Below are positions 17,867 through 26,493 of a DNA stretch of 64,000 nucleotides, piece after piece. The DNA comes from Desulfovibrio sp. (GTDB taxonomy: Bacteria > Desulfobacterota > Desulfovibrionia > Desulfovibrionales > Desulfovibrionaceae). Positions within the stretch are counted from its first letter, which is position 1. Every line of letters starts with the position of its first letter. The notes under the pieces are model-generated. The model had not been told where the DNA came from. It ran no database searches and worked only from the letters and a program-made list of their open reading frames with translations. A program made the position numbers and the translations under genes. Location of the stretch: the NCBI RefSeq assembly GCF_019422935.1, contig NZ_JAHZCJ010000001.1, positions 346,127 to 410,126 on the forward strand, in the 5' to 3' direction.

Positions 17867-17977
17867 AAACAGCGGCTACTCTCGCCAGCGTCAGGCGGCC
17901 CGCGCTGCTCCCGAATGTAATTACGGGGCAGGGCAGACCGTCTGATTTTTTTTGCGGATGTGCAGGCGCTTGGGGTC

Positions 17978-19177
17978 TCAGATTATGGTTTTGGCAGTCT
18001 CAGCTTCTCTTTTTGCGCATTTGTAATGGTACATTTTAACGTCTGCCCGCGAAATGGTGTCGGCAATGCTGCCATCCTGTTCCGGGTCAAACTGCGCAAT
18101 CCCGTACGAAAAGCACAGGCAGAAGTCTCCAAAGGTAACTTGTCGTGCCTCCACGCAAATTTCAGCAACCTTTTTTTCTGTTGCGTCCAGGCTGGCGTTG
18201 AACAGCAATGTAACAAATTCATCACCGCCAATGCGGTATGTTGAGCCCTGAGTCCTGAAATTTTTCATAAGGAGCTGGGCAAGGGCCCTGATGTGCTCAT
18301 CGCCCGCCGAGTGACCAAACTGGTCGTTGATGGCTTTAAGTTTGTTCAGGTCGCACGACACCACAGTTATGTTTTTTTGCTGCTCTGTGCCCCGTAGCTT
18401 GTGGGTGGCCAGTTCAAAGGCATTGCGGTTCATTGCGCCTGTGAGCAAGTCTGTATATGCGAGCCATTGATAGAGCGGAATGGAAAAACTGCGAATCAGC
18501 ACAATGGCCACAAAGCCAACGCCAATGGCAACGCAAATGGAGGCAATGATGTAATACCGCTGGGAGCTTGCGGTATTTTCAGCAAAATATTCTCCGTCAA
18601 ATTCAATAACAAGGGTGCCAACCGTGACCCCGTTGCTCTTGATCGGTTCGCAAGACGGAATAATCATGCCCCACGATGTCTTAAGGATTTCTGTTCCATG
18701 AAAAACATCTCCATCCAGACATTTGTTCACAGCGGGGAGAATTTCGACTTCTATGGGCGAACCGCAGGCACGAAAATCTTCTGAATCCCGTGACAGGCCA
18801 TCAACAACATATATGGCCTTGCCTTCAGAATCGCGCTTTGCCGTGTAGAGATACCTGACGGCGGTTATTTTACGAACATCGTCAAGCTCTTGCTGTACAT
18901 TATTGTAAAGGTGCGAGTCCATATCTTTGCCATCATAAATTGCAGTGAAGTTTTCTGGCGGTATGCGGTCAAGCAAGAGAGAGAAAATGGCGTCTGACAT
19001 CATGGTTGTTATGAGTTTTAAATCGAGGTTTCTGTAATAATAGAAAATTGAAGTTATCAATGCCGCAGTTATTATTATGGAAATAACAACGAGAGAGAGT
19101 AATTTTAACTCTGCTCGAGAGAATGTTTTATCAAATTTGTTTCTGTCCGTTGATTTTGTATAGTACTTCTTGAGCAT
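17978..19177 (-). CDS. Membrane-anchored diguanylate cyclase (GGDEF)
   Basis: 399 residues. Two membrane helices (about 28-50 and 208-230) enclose a periplasmic sensor domain of about 155 residues with no recognised fold. A GGDEF domain of about 165 residues follows with DLLTGAMNRNAF, CDLNKLKAINDQFGHSAGDE and the intact active site RIGGDEF. No RxxD inhibitory site is seen five residues before GGDEF. It should make cyclic di-GMP in response to an external signal. It is divergent from the glycyl radical operon and noticeably AT-rich at its 5' end. Confidence 0.88.
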   Translation of the reverse strand: MLKKYYTKSTDRNKFDKTFSRAELKLLSLVVISIIITAALITSIFYYYRNLDLKLITTMMSDAIFSLLLDRIPPENFTAIYDGKDMDSHLYNNVQQELDDVRKITAVRYLYTAKRDSEGKAIYVVDGLSRDSEDFRACGSPIEVEILPAVNKCLDGDVFHGTEILKTSWGMIIPSCEPIKSNGVTVGTLVIEFDGEYFAENTASSQRYYIIASICVAIGVGFVAIVLIRSFSIPLYQWLAYTDLLTGAMNRNAFELATHKLRGTEQQKNITVVSCDLNKLKAINDQFGHSAGDEHIRALAQLLMKNFRTQGSTYRIGGDEFVTLLFNASLDATEKKVAEICVEARQVTFGDFCLCFSYGIAQFDPEQDGSIADTISRADVKMYHYKCAKREAETAKTII

Positions 19178-19506
19178 ATCAGATTCCCTTGAAATAAATA
19201 CGATGATGACTTCTCAATTTATACGCTACAATAAACTATATTTGATATCAAGCTTCTCAACTTTTTGAAATAATTATCTTATAATAAACAGGATATTGAA
19301 GTGAAAAAATTTATGAGTCAAATTGGTTGCGTAAATATAAGTTAATTTAATCTGCAAATATTAATATCGAAAGTGTGGTTTAAGTCATTGGCAGCTCGCA
19401 TAAGTAACCACGCAGTTACGGTTCTTGCCTGGGGAGGAGGATATGCATGTCTCCGGTGTTCTGGCGATATGGGCAGCATGAGCGATGGCAAAAGGGTGAG
19501 ATTGTG

Positions 19507-19546
19507 AAAAAGTGTTTTTTTGCACTGTTGCAAAAAAACACTTTTT
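19507..19546. repeat. Perfect 18-bp inverted repeat with 4-nt centre
   Basis: Left arm 19507-19524 and right arm 19529-19546 are exact reverse complements (arm AAAAAGTGTTTTTTTGCA) around CTGT. No gene ends here on either strand, so a terminator role is unlikely. The arm sequence GTGTTTTTTTGCAC recurs at 23552, before the amidohydrolase gene. Confidence 0.8.
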
Positions 19547-19583
19547 AAAATTATGATGTTATTTTAATGTATTATGAAAAAAA

Positions 19584-19601
19584 TGTTGCAAATTTACAAC
19601 A
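19584..19601. promoter_or_regulatory. Palindromic enhancer-like site upstream of the glycyl radical enzyme gene
   Basis: TGTTGCAAATTTACAACA, about 78 bp upstream of the -24 element. It agrees at 16 of 18 positions with TGTTGCAATTTTGCAACA at 23630 before the second sigma-54 promoter. It is the likely binding site of the activator encoded at 26494. Confidence 0.55.
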
Positions 19602-19677
19602 ATGGGAATAGCCGGATGATTATGGAATTTTGGAATTAATTTAAAAAAATGTAAATATTGCAGATAGTTAATTGAAA

Positions 19678-19693
19678 TGGCACGGATGATGCT
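19678..19693 (+). promoter_or_regulatory. Sigma-54 (-24/-12) promoter of the glycyl radical operon
   Basis: TGGCACGGATGATGCT: GG and GC are separated by exactly 10 bases, and the TGGCACG half matches the -24 consensus. It lies 70 bp upstream of the start codon. Confidence 0.8.
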
Positions 19694-19763
19694 CATGGGT
19701 GGTCATTGAGATGAATATCACAAGCATCTCGCTTGAACATAATCACCATTCAGGAGTTTCATC

Positions 19764-22238
19764 ATGAGTCAGTGCGGTTGCTGCATGTCCCCCCAGGAAG
19801 AGCGCGTTGTCAATAAAAGCGTTGACCGTAAAGGCCGCGAGCGCGTTTACGGCATTCTGGAACAGAACCAGTTCAGCCTTCCCCACGTGGACGTTGAGCG
19901 CGCCAAGTATTTCACCGAATCCATGCGCGAAACCGAAGGCGAACTGCTGACCCTGCGCTGGGCCAAGGCTCTGAAAAACGTGGCCGAAAAAATCACCGTC
20001 TACATTACCCCCAACCAGCTCATTGCTGGCCGCGTGGGCAAGTTTGGCCGTTACGGCATCCTGTATCCTGAAATCGACGGCGACTTTTACCGCGAAGTGC
20101 TGGCCGACCTGGAGCACCGCGACAAGAGCCCCTTCCAGATCTCGCAGGAAGACATCAAGGTTGTTATGGAAGAGATTGCTCCCTACTGGGAAGGCAAGAC
20201 CTACCATGAACACCTCAACAAGACTCTGCCCGCCGAAATCCGCAACGTCACCTATGTGGACGAACGCGGCCTCAAGTCCAAGTTCGTGGTGAGCGAAACC
20301 TCGTCCTACCGTTCGGCCCTTCAGTGGGTGCCGGACTACGAAAAGGTCATCAAGCGCGGCTTCCTCGACATCCAGAAAGAAGCCCGCGAAAAGCTTGCCA
20401 CCCTTGATCTGACCAACTCCGTTGATCTGTGGGACAAAAAGCCCTTCCTCGAAGCCATGATCCTTGTGTGCGACTCCATCATGATCTGGGCCAAGCGCCA
20501 CGCCGATCTGGCCCGCGAACTTGCCGCCAAGGAAGGCGACCCCAAGCGCAAGGCCGAGCTGCTCCAGATCGCCAAAACCTGCGATCACGTGCCCGCACAT
20601 CCTGCCCGCAGCTTCCGCGAAGCCATGCAGTGCCAGTGGTTTGTGCAGATGTTCTCGCGTATTGAACAGAAGGCCAGCGCCATCATCTCCAATGGCCGCA
20701 TGGACCAGTACCTGTACCCCCTGTACAAAAAAGACATTGAAGAAGGCATCATCACCCGCGAAGAAGCCAAGGAACTGCTCGAATGCATGTGGGTGGACAT
20801 GGCCCAGTTCATCGACCTGTACATCAACCCCACGGGCGTTGAATTTCAGGAAGGCTACGCCCACTGGGAAGCCGTGACCATCGGCGGCCAGACCCCCGAA
20901 GGCGAAGACGCCACCAATGACCTGACCTACCTGTTCCTTGAATCCAAGCGCGAATTTCCGCTCAACTACCCCGACCTTGCCGCGCGCATCCACTCCCGTT
21001 CGCCCGAACGCTTCCTGCGCGAAGTGGCCCTGACCATCAAGGACGGCTCCGGCTTCCCCAAACTCATCAACGATGAAGAAGTGGTGTTCCTCAACACCAT
21101 CAAGGGTTGCCCGGTCAATGAAGCTCTGGACTACGCCGTTTCGGGCTGCACAGAAACGCGCATGCCCAACCGCGATACCTACACCTCCGGTTGCGTGTAC
21201 GTGAACTTTGCCACCGCCCTTGAAATGACCATGTACAATGGCCGCATGCAGCACTACGGCGATGAGGTTGTGGGCCTTGAAACGGGCGAAGCGACTTCTT
21301 TCAAGAACTGGGAAGACTTTTACGAAGCTTACAAGGCCCAGCACCTCAACCTGCTGCGCAAGGCCTTCCAGCAGCAGCATGTGGTGGACAAGCTGCGCCC
21401 GCAGCACTTTGCCGCGCCGCTTTCTTCCGTGCTGCACAACCTGTGCATGGAAAACCTCATGGACCTGCACTGCGAAAAGATCCCCGGCGGTGTGGATTAC
21501 TCCTACTTTGAATTCCTGGGCTACGGCACCGTGGTTGACTCCCTTGCCGCCATCAAAAAGCTGGTGTTTGAAGAAAAGCGCCTGAGCATGAAAGAAGTGG
21601 TGGAAGCCTGCAAGGCCGACTTCAAGGGTGCCGAACCCGTGCGCGAAATGCTGCGCAACGCCCCCTGCTACGGCAACAACGATCCCTATGTGGATAGCAT
21701 TGCCAAGGACGTTGACCGCGTGACCCAGGTGGAAGCCGAAAAGAGCTCCCGCGATCGCGGCGTGCATGTGGACGTGCGCTACGTGCCCATCACCTCGCAT
21801 GTGCCCTTCGGCAAGGTAGTTTCCGCCACACCCAATGGCCGCCATGCCTGGACTGCGCTTTCCGATGGTTCTTCCGCTTCGCACGGCGCGGACAAGAACG
21901 GCCCCACTGCGGTTCTGCTCTCCAACTACCATTCCAAGAACTATGGCATGACCAACCGCGCTTCCCGCCTGCTGAACATCAAGCTGTCGCCCAAGTGCGT
22001 TTCCGGCGATGAAGGCACCGAGAAGATCGTGAACCTTATCCGCACCTGGTGCGACCTCAAGCTGTGGCACCTGCAGTTCAACATCGTGAACAGGCAGACC
22101 CTGCTCAACGCCCAGAAAGAACCCGACAACTACCGCAGCCTGCTGGTGCGTATTGCAGGGTACAGCGCGTACTTCTGCGATCTTTCCCGCGACTTGCAGA
22201 ACGACATCATCGACCGTACCGAACACGCCCAGTTCTAA
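19764..22238 (+). CDS. Glycyl radical enzyme, isethionate/sulfonate C-S lyase (IslA/HpsG)-like
   Basis: 824 residues, ATG 19764 with CAGGAG upstream. PFL/GRE fold. The thiyl-radical Cys is C462 in [12 protein letters not shown], with the general-base Glu two residues on (E464), and the glycyl radical is G799 in [10 protein letters not shown]. Compared with the residues I remember for Bilophila IslA (R189, Q193, W374, C468, E470, R678, G805), this protein has R183, Q187, W368, C462, E464, R672 and G799, a constant shift of six. That supports a sulfonate-binding pocket. One position differs: the IslA Phe682 equivalent is Ile676, so the substrate might be isethionate, dihydroxypropanesulfonate or something else. 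C-S cleavage would release sulfite, an electron acceptor for a sulfate reducer. An activating enzyme follows. No aldehyde dehydrogenase is nearby. Confidence 0.85.
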   Translation: MSQCGCCMSPQEERVVNKSVDRKGRERVYGILEQNQFSLPHVDVERAKYFTESMRETEGELLTLRWAKALKNVAEKITVYITPNQLIAGRVGKFGRYGILYPEIDGDFYREVLADLEHRDKSPFQISQEDIKVVMEEIAPYWEGKTYHEHLNKTLPAEIRNVTYVDERGLKSKFVVSETSSYRSALQWVPDYEKVIKRGFLDIQKEAREKLATLDLTNSVDLWDKKPFLEAMILVCDSIMIWAKRHADLARELAAKEGDPKRKAELLQIAKTCDHVPAHPARSFREAMQCQWFVQMFSRIEQKASAIISNGRMDQYLYPLYKKDIEEGIITREEAKELLECMWVDMAQFIDLYINPTGVEFQEGYAHWEAVTIGGQTPEGEDATNDLTYLFLESKREFPLNYPDLAARIHSRSPERFLREVALTIKDGSGFPKLINDEEVVFLNTIKGCPVNEALDYAVSGCTETRMPNRDTYTSGCVYVNFATALEMTMYNGRMQHYGDEVVGLETGEATSFKNWEDFYEAYKAQHLNLLRKAFQQQHVVDKLRPQHFAAPLSSVLHNLCMENLMDLHCEKIPGGVDYSYFEFLGYGTVVDSLAAIKKLVFEEKRLSMKEVVEACKADFKGAEPVREMLRNAPCYGNNDPYVDSIAKDVDRVTQVEAEKSSRDRGVHVDVRYVPITSHVPFGKVVSATPNGRHAWTALSDGSSASHGADKNGPTAVLLSNYHSKNYGMTNRASRLLNIKLSPKCVSGDEGTEKIVNLIRTWCDLKLWHLQFNIVNRQTLLNAQKEPDNYRSLLVRIAGYSAYFCDLSRDLQNDIIDRTEHAQF

Positions 22239-22539
22239 AATATCGTCGCGAGGGGCTTTTGCCGGACTGCGTCAAGTTTCTTGCCGGATACCAACGGCCC
22301 CTCGCAGCGATACTCTCCAAAACCCTCAAACAAACAGACCGTCAGGGGCGGGGGTATGCCCCTCCCGCAAATTTAAAGCGCGGAAATCAGCCGTTTAACA
22401 GAGCGCAAGCCCGCCATCTGCTCCTGATTTCTGACCGCGTTGACCTTGCCAACGCTCCGGGGGGAGGGGAGCAATCCCTTCCCCCTTTGAATTTCCTCCA
22501 ACGGCGCGCCAGGGCTGGCCGCACACCAAGGATGACCCC
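22239..22539. other. Structured spacer between the glycyl radical enzyme and its activase
   Basis: About 300 bases within the operon. It contains a long hairpin (arms at 22241-22256 and 22297-22312, 14 of 16 matching) and, near 22458-22486, a G-run facing a C-run able to form a second stem. Neither is followed by a U-run. They may stabilise the lyase mRNA or lower activase expression. Confidence 0.5.
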
Positions 22540-23436
22540 ATGACTGACGCACAAGTACAAGGTGTTGTTTTTAATATACAGAAGTTCAGCGTGCACGATG
22601 GCGAAGGTATCCGCACCCTGGTTTTCCTCAAGGGTTGCCCTCTGCGTTGCCGTTGGTGCAGCAACCCCGAGTCGCAGAATCTTCATCCCGAGCATGCCTT
22701 CAATCCCTCGCGCTGTCTTACTGCCCAGGTCTGCGGGCGCTGTCTCAATGCCTGTACGTCGGGCGCGCTCAGCCTTGTGGATGGCCTGATTGTACACGAC
22801 CGCAGCAAGTGCAGCGAATGCTTTGCCTGTGTGCGGGCCTGTCCCTCGGGCGCGCAGAGCGTATACGGCGAAACCATGTCTGTGCGACAGGTGCTCGATA
22901 AAGTTGAAGAGGACGGCGTGTTTTATCACCGCTCCGGCGGCGGCATGACCCTCTCCGGCGGCGAAGCCCTTATGCAGCACGAATTTGCCAATGCCCTGCT
23001 GCGTGAGGCCCGCAAGCACCACATCAATACCACCATCGAAACCTGCGGCTGCTATCCCTACGAGCATCTGCATGAGGCCTGCAAGCACCTGAACAAGCTG
23101 ATTTTTGATATAAAGAGCCTTGATCCAGTGCAGCACAAAAAGCATACAGGTGTAGATAATATGCTGATTTTGCGCAATTTTGCACGAGTCTGCGAGGATT
23201 TTCCCCAATTGCCCATACTTGCGCGCACCCCTGTGATACCCGGATTCAATGACACTGAAGACGACATCCTGGCTATCCGCGAATCAATTCCCCGGCGGCC
23301 CAATATCCAGTACGAGCTGTTGGGCTACCACCGTATGGGTCAGCCCAAGTATGGCTACCTTGGCCGCCAGTATGAACTGGAAGGCGCAAAGCTTGATGAA
23401 GAAAAGATGGAACGCTTGAGAAAGATTGCTTCTTAG
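22540..23436 (+). CDS. Glycyl radical enzyme activating enzyme (radical SAM)
   Basis: 298 residues, ATG 22540 with AAGGA upstream. It installs the glycyl radical on the enzyme encoded before it. The radical-SAM cysteines are in GCPLRCRWCSN (CxxxCxxC). Next comes a ferredoxin-like insert with two cluster motifs (CGRCLNACTSGAL and CSECFACVRACPSGA), as in activases of non-PFL glycyl radical enzymes. GGGMTLSGGEALMQ is the SAM-binding GGE motif. Length and layout match IslB/HpdA-type activases. A terminator follows the gene. Confidence 0.93.
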   Translation: MTDAQVQGVVFNIQKFSVHDGEGIRTLVFLKGCPLRCRWCSNPESQNLHPEHAFNPSRCLTAQVCGRCLNACTSGALSLVDGLIVHDRSKCSECFACVRACPSGAQSVYGETMSVRQVLDKVEEDGVFYHRSGGGMTLSGGEALMQHEFANALLREARKHHINTTIETCGCYPYEHLHEACKHLNKLIFDIKSLDPVQHKKHTGVDNMLILRNFARVCEDFPQLPILARTPVIPGFNDTEDDILAIRESIPRRPNIQYELLGYHRMGQPKYGYLGRQYELEGAKLDEEKMERLRKIAS

Positions 23437-23466
23437 CACTGAATTTATTGTGTTTTTATGGAATAA

Positions 23467-23503
23467 AGCGCCAGGGCCGCAAGGCTCTGGCGCTCTGTTT
23501 TTG
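23467..23503 (+). terminator. Terminator of the glycyl radical enzyme operon
   Basis: Stem AGCGCCAGGGCC / GGCTCTGGCGCT (one G-U pair) with a GCAA loop, followed by CTGTTTTT, 30 bp after the activase stop. Confidence 0.85.
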
Positions 23504-23586
23504 GGAGGATATCTGTGGTTGTGTAAAAATGCACAGCCAAATGTTGGGTGTGTGTTTTTTTGCACAGGCAGGGGTCTCTATATTCA

Positions 23587-23855
23587 TATAACATACTTAT
23601 TTGTAATAATAAAATGTTGTTCTTTGATTTGTTGCAATTTTGCAACAAGTGTGTGCTCGCGAGCAATTTTGATAAACAATTCTTATTCCTGATTAAAATA
23701 TGTAATTATTTAAGTATGTTATAAAACTATCTGCTTCTTGTTTTGCCACTTAACATCGTTTTGGGGGATGCGCACAGCTCCATTTGTGAGTGCAGGCATC
23801 CCGTGCAGTTTTTCAGAAATATATTTTTCCGCCATATTTTCTATAACATACTTAT
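23587..23855. repeat. Three copies of the motif TATAACATACTTA
   Basis: Direct copies at 23587-23600 and 23842-23855 (14 identical bases, TATAACATACTTAT) and an inverted copy at 23711-23723. Spacings are about 124 and 131 bp. They flank the enhancer-like palindrome and precede the sigma-54 promoter. Confidence 0.75.
23629..23648. promoter_or_regulatory. Palindromic enhancer-like site upstream of the amidohydrolase gene
   Basis: TTGTTGCAATTTTGCAACAA, a perfect 9-bp palindrome with a TT centre. Its inner 18-mer matches the site at 19584 at 16 of 18 positions. It lies about 280 bp upstream of the -24 element, a distance tolerated by enhancer-binding proteins. Confidence 0.55.
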
Positions 23856-23927
23856 ATTAAACATATTTTTTAGTAATATCAATTGTTAACACTATTAGCG
23901 CCCCTGTTTTTGCACTCAATTTCACAA

Positions 23928-23944
23928 TAGGCACGCTTCTTGCC
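23928..23944 (+). promoter_or_regulatory. Sigma-54 (-24/-12) promoter of the amidohydrolase-transporter genes
   Basis: TAGGCACGCTTCTTGCC: GG and GC are 10 bases apart and both GGCACG and TTGC match the consensus, 53 bp upstream of the start codon. Confidence 0.8.
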
Positions 23945-23996
23945 TTTAGGGATGCATAGCCGCGAGGCACAATTTTTATTCCTAAAGGAATGTTTC

Positions 23997-24827
23997 ATGA
24001 ACATCATTGATTTCCGCTTTCGCCCCAGCACCCCTGACGCCGTTAAGGGAATGCTTTCCAACAAAGTGTTCGGCGGCATGTTTGAACTTTTCAAATACGC
24101 TGACCGGGCCAAGCCAGAGCCCATTGAAAAGATCGTTGCCGACATGGAAAAGCAGGGCGTGGTCAAAGGGGTTGTGACAGGGCGTGACGCTGAAACCACC
24201 TATGGTCTTGGATCCGTCAATCCCGGCATTCTTGAACTCATGCGCCAGTACCCGGACAAGTTCATCGGTTTTGCCGGTCTTGACCCCCACAAGGGCATGG
24301 ACGCCACAGCCGAGCTTACAAACATGGTGAACAAAGGCATGCGCGGCGCGGCCATTGACCCGTATCTTGCGCGCATTCCTGCCAGCCATGCCAAGTATTA
24401 TCCCATCTACGCCAAATGCTGCGAACTTGACGTGCCCATCGTCATCACCACCGGCCCCGCCACTCTGGTGGACGGCGCTGTGATGGACGATGCCCACCCC
24501 CGGCACATTGACCGCATCGCCGCCGATTTTCCCAAGCTCAAGATTGTTATCAGCCACGGCTGCTACCCCTGGGTGAGCGAGGTCATCATGACCGTGCACC
24601 GTAACCGCAACGTGTACATCGACCTTGCGGAATACGAGGAACAGCCCTTCTCCGAGGGTTACATCAAGGCCGCCAATACCCTCATCGGCGACAAGGTGCT
24701 CTTTGCCAGCGCCGCGCCATTTATGGATTTTCAGGAGCAGATCGAGTTGTACAAGCGGCTCCCCTTTACGCCGGAAACGCTTGAAAACGTCATGTACAAC
24801 AACGCGGCGCGTCTGCTCAATCTTTAA
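23997..24827 (+). CDS. Amidohydrolase_2-like protein lacking the usual metal ligands
   Basis: 276 residues, ATG 23997 with AAAGGAAT upstream. TIM-barrel fold of the group that includes decarboxylases and lactonases (ACMSD/LigI type). The order of elements fits: strand 1 at NIIDFRFRPSTP, GFAGLDPHKG in the middle, DVPIVITTG, KIVISHGCYPWV, and a final ASAAPFMDF. However strand 1 normally carries HxH and the last strand an Asp (GSDxP); here they read RFR and ASAAP. Only the strand 6 His looks kept. So the protein is either metal-free or uses other ligands. Its place in the regulon suggests it acts on the lyase substrate or product, by inference only. Confidence 0.8.
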   Translation: MNIIDFRFRPSTPDAVKGMLSNKVFGGMFELFKYADRAKPEPIEKIVADMEKQGVVKGVVTGRDAETTYGLGSVNPGILELMRQYPDKFIGFAGLDPHKGMDATAELTNMVNKGMRGAAIDPYLARIPASHAKYYPIYAKCCELDVPIVITTGPATLVDGAVMDDAHPRHIDRIAADFPKLKIVISHGCYPWVSEVIMTVHRNRNVYIDLAEYEEQPFSEGYIKAANTLIGDKVLFASAAPFMDFQEQIELYKRLPFTPETLENVMYNNAARLLNL

Positions 24828-25009
24828 TGATTGCGGGCGCAAGCCGTGCGGCTGCGCATCTGCCCAGTGAGCTTTGACCGGGAGCGGAATCGGTTTCGTG
24901 TCCTGGTAGTGAATAAACGAAGTGGCATCAGGGAGTGTTCCCCCCAGGCGCTAGCGCTTTGGCGCAAAGGCCAGTATGAACATCCAGGCAAAAGGATCAA
25001 AGGAAAACC

Positions 25010-26389
25010 ATGCATAGCGAACAAATGACTCACGACCAGAAGAAGAATCTGCGCCGCGTTGTGGCTTCGTCCATCATCGGCGCCGTCATCGAATGGTACG
25101 ACTTCTTCCTGTACGGCGTTGTGGCCGGGCTTTTCTTCAACAAGTTGTATTTCCCCGATTTTGACGCGCGCATCGGCACTATGCTTGCTTTTGCCACTTT
25201 TGCGGTCGGCTTTGTGGCGCGGCCTCTGGGCGGCGTGATTTTTGGTCACTTCGGCGACAAGCTGGGCCGTAAAAAAATGCTCATCCTGACCCTGGAAATC
25301 ATGGGTATCGCCACGGTCTGCATCGGCCTTATCCCCACCTACCACACCATTGGCATCTGGGCGCCTATCCTGCTGATCGTCTGCCGTCTTGCCCAGGGCA
25401 TTGGCCTTGGCGGCGAGTGGGGCGGCGCGGTGCTCATGTCTTACGAATCCGCACCGGCCGACAAGCGCGCCTTTTATGCCAGCCTGCCGCAGATCGGCAT
25501 GTCGCTTGGCCTGCTGCTTGCCTCGGGCATTGTGGGCTTCTTCTCCGTGACGCTTTCTGACGAAGCCTTCCTTAACTGGGGCTGGCGCGTTGCCTTCCTG
25601 CTTTCTGCCGTGCTGCTTGCCGTTGGCGGCTACATGCGCAGCACCGTGCAGGAAACCAAGGACTTTTCTGAAGCCAAGGAGAAGATGCCTGAAGCCAAGT
25701 ATCCCTTGCTGGACGCCTTCAAACGCTATCCCAAGATGATGCTGGCCTGCATGGGCGCACGTTTCATCGACGGCGTGTCCTTCAACGTCTTTGGCGTGTA
25801 TTCGCTCACCTACCTTACGCAGCAGCACGGGATTAGCCGCTCCGCCGCTCTTACCGCCGTTATGATTTCTTCCCTCGTTATGTCCGGCTTTATCCCTTTC
25901 TGGGGCCACATGGCCGACAAGCACGGTAAAGCCAAAATTTACGGCGTGTGCGCTGTGCTGCTTGGCATTTCCAGCTTCCCGGCCTTCTGGGTGCTGCATA
26001 ATTTTTCCGGCAACTACCTGTTCGTCGTGCTCGCCCTGGCGCTGCCCTTCGGTATCCTGCACGCCGCCGTGTTCGGCACAATGTCCAGCGTGTTTTCTGA
26101 AAGCTTTGACGCCTCGGTGCGTTACTCCGGCATCTCCTTTGTTTATCAGTTCACCGCCATCTTTGCCTCCGGTATGACCCCCATGGTCGCTACCATGCTT
26201 ACCGGCATGGCCGATGGCGCGCCCTGGTACCTTTGCGGTTATCTGGCCGGCATCGGCTTGCTCAGCGCGCTTTCCACCCTGTGGCTCAGCCGCATGGCCC
26301 GCGCCCGCCGCAATGCCCAGGCCAGCAAGACTGTTACCCAAACCCCTAAGACCGCAATGGTAGAAGCCACCAGCGCCGAAGGGTTCTAA
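25010..26389 (+). CDS. MHS-family (ProP/ShiA-like) major facilitator transporter
   Basis: 459 residues, ATG 25010 with AAAGGAAAA upstream. Twelve membrane helices of the metabolite:proton symporter branch. Signatures: EWYDFFLYG in helix 1, RPLGGVIFGHFGDKLGRKKML between helices 2 and 3, and GLGGEWGGAVLM in helix 5. These carriers take up organic acids, osmolytes or similar small anions and zwitterions. Its position after the amidohydrolase and before the sigma-54 activator suggests that it imports the substrate of the pathway. The cytoplasmic C-terminal tail is Thr/Ala-rich. Confidence 0.88.
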   Translation: MHSEQMTHDQKKNLRRVVASSIIGAVIEWYDFFLYGVVAGLFFNKLYFPDFDARIGTMLAFATFAVGFVARPLGGVIFGHFGDKLGRKKMLILTLEIMGIATVCIGLIPTYHTIGIWAPILLIVCRLAQGIGLGGEWGGAVLMSYESAPADKRAFYASLPQIGMSLGLLLASGIVGFFSVTLSDEAFLNWGWRVAFLLSAVLLAVGGYMRSTVQETKDFSEAKEKMPEAKYPLLDAFKRYPKMMLACMGARFIDGVSFNVFGVYSLTYLTQQHGISRSAALTAVMISSLVMSGFIPFWGHMADKHGKAKIYGVCAVLLGISSFPAFWVLHNFSGNYLFVVLALALPFGILHAAVFGTMSSVFSESFDASVRYSGISFVYQFTAIFASGMTPMVATMLTGMADGAPWYLCGYLAGIGLLSALSTLWLSRMARARRNAQASKTVTQTPKTAMVEATSAEGF

Positions 26390-26438
26390 CAATGGAGCAC
26401 GCTGTCGGCTTTTGCCGGACGGCAGCGCCTTTCATTTG

Positions 26439-26467
26439 CTCCCATGCCCGTAAACCGGGCGTGGGAG
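26439..26467. repeat. Hairpin after the MHS transporter gene
   Basis: GCTCCCATGCCCG and CGGGCGTGGGAGC form a 13-bp stem (one mismatch or G-U pair) around a TAAA loop just before the activator gene. There is no U-run, so it may attenuate or process the transcript rather than end it. Confidence 0.55.
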
Positions 26468-26493
26468 CATACTTGCGCCCTGGGAGATAATGC

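Larger units (their letters stand above)
19178..19763. other. AT-rich regulatory region between the GGDEF gene and the glycyl radical operon
   Basis: 586 bases without a gene. It holds the sigma-54 promoter, the 18-bp palindromic motif and the perfect 18-bp inverted repeat entered separately. Its AT content is much higher than that of the coding sequence around it. Confidence 0.6.
23504..23996. other. AT-rich regulatory region before the amidohydrolase gene
   Basis: About 490 bases without a gene. It holds the sigma-54 promoter, the 18-bp palindrome and three copies of a 13-bp motif entered separately, plus a GTGTTTTTTTGCACAG element at 23552-23567 shared with the upstream inverted repeat at 19512. 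Confidence 0.6.

Noticed and set aside
19743..22226. Antisense open frame of about 827 codons across the whole glycyl radical enzyme gene
   Set aside because: It mirrors the codon pattern of the real gene, has no family motif (His/Val/Gly-rich composition) and no ribosome site. High third-position GC makes such frames common.
24824..26392. Antisense open frame of about 520 codons over the MHS transporter
   Set aside because: Gly/His/Lys-rich, not membrane-like, no motif. It is a shadow of the plus-strand gene, whose signatures are clear.
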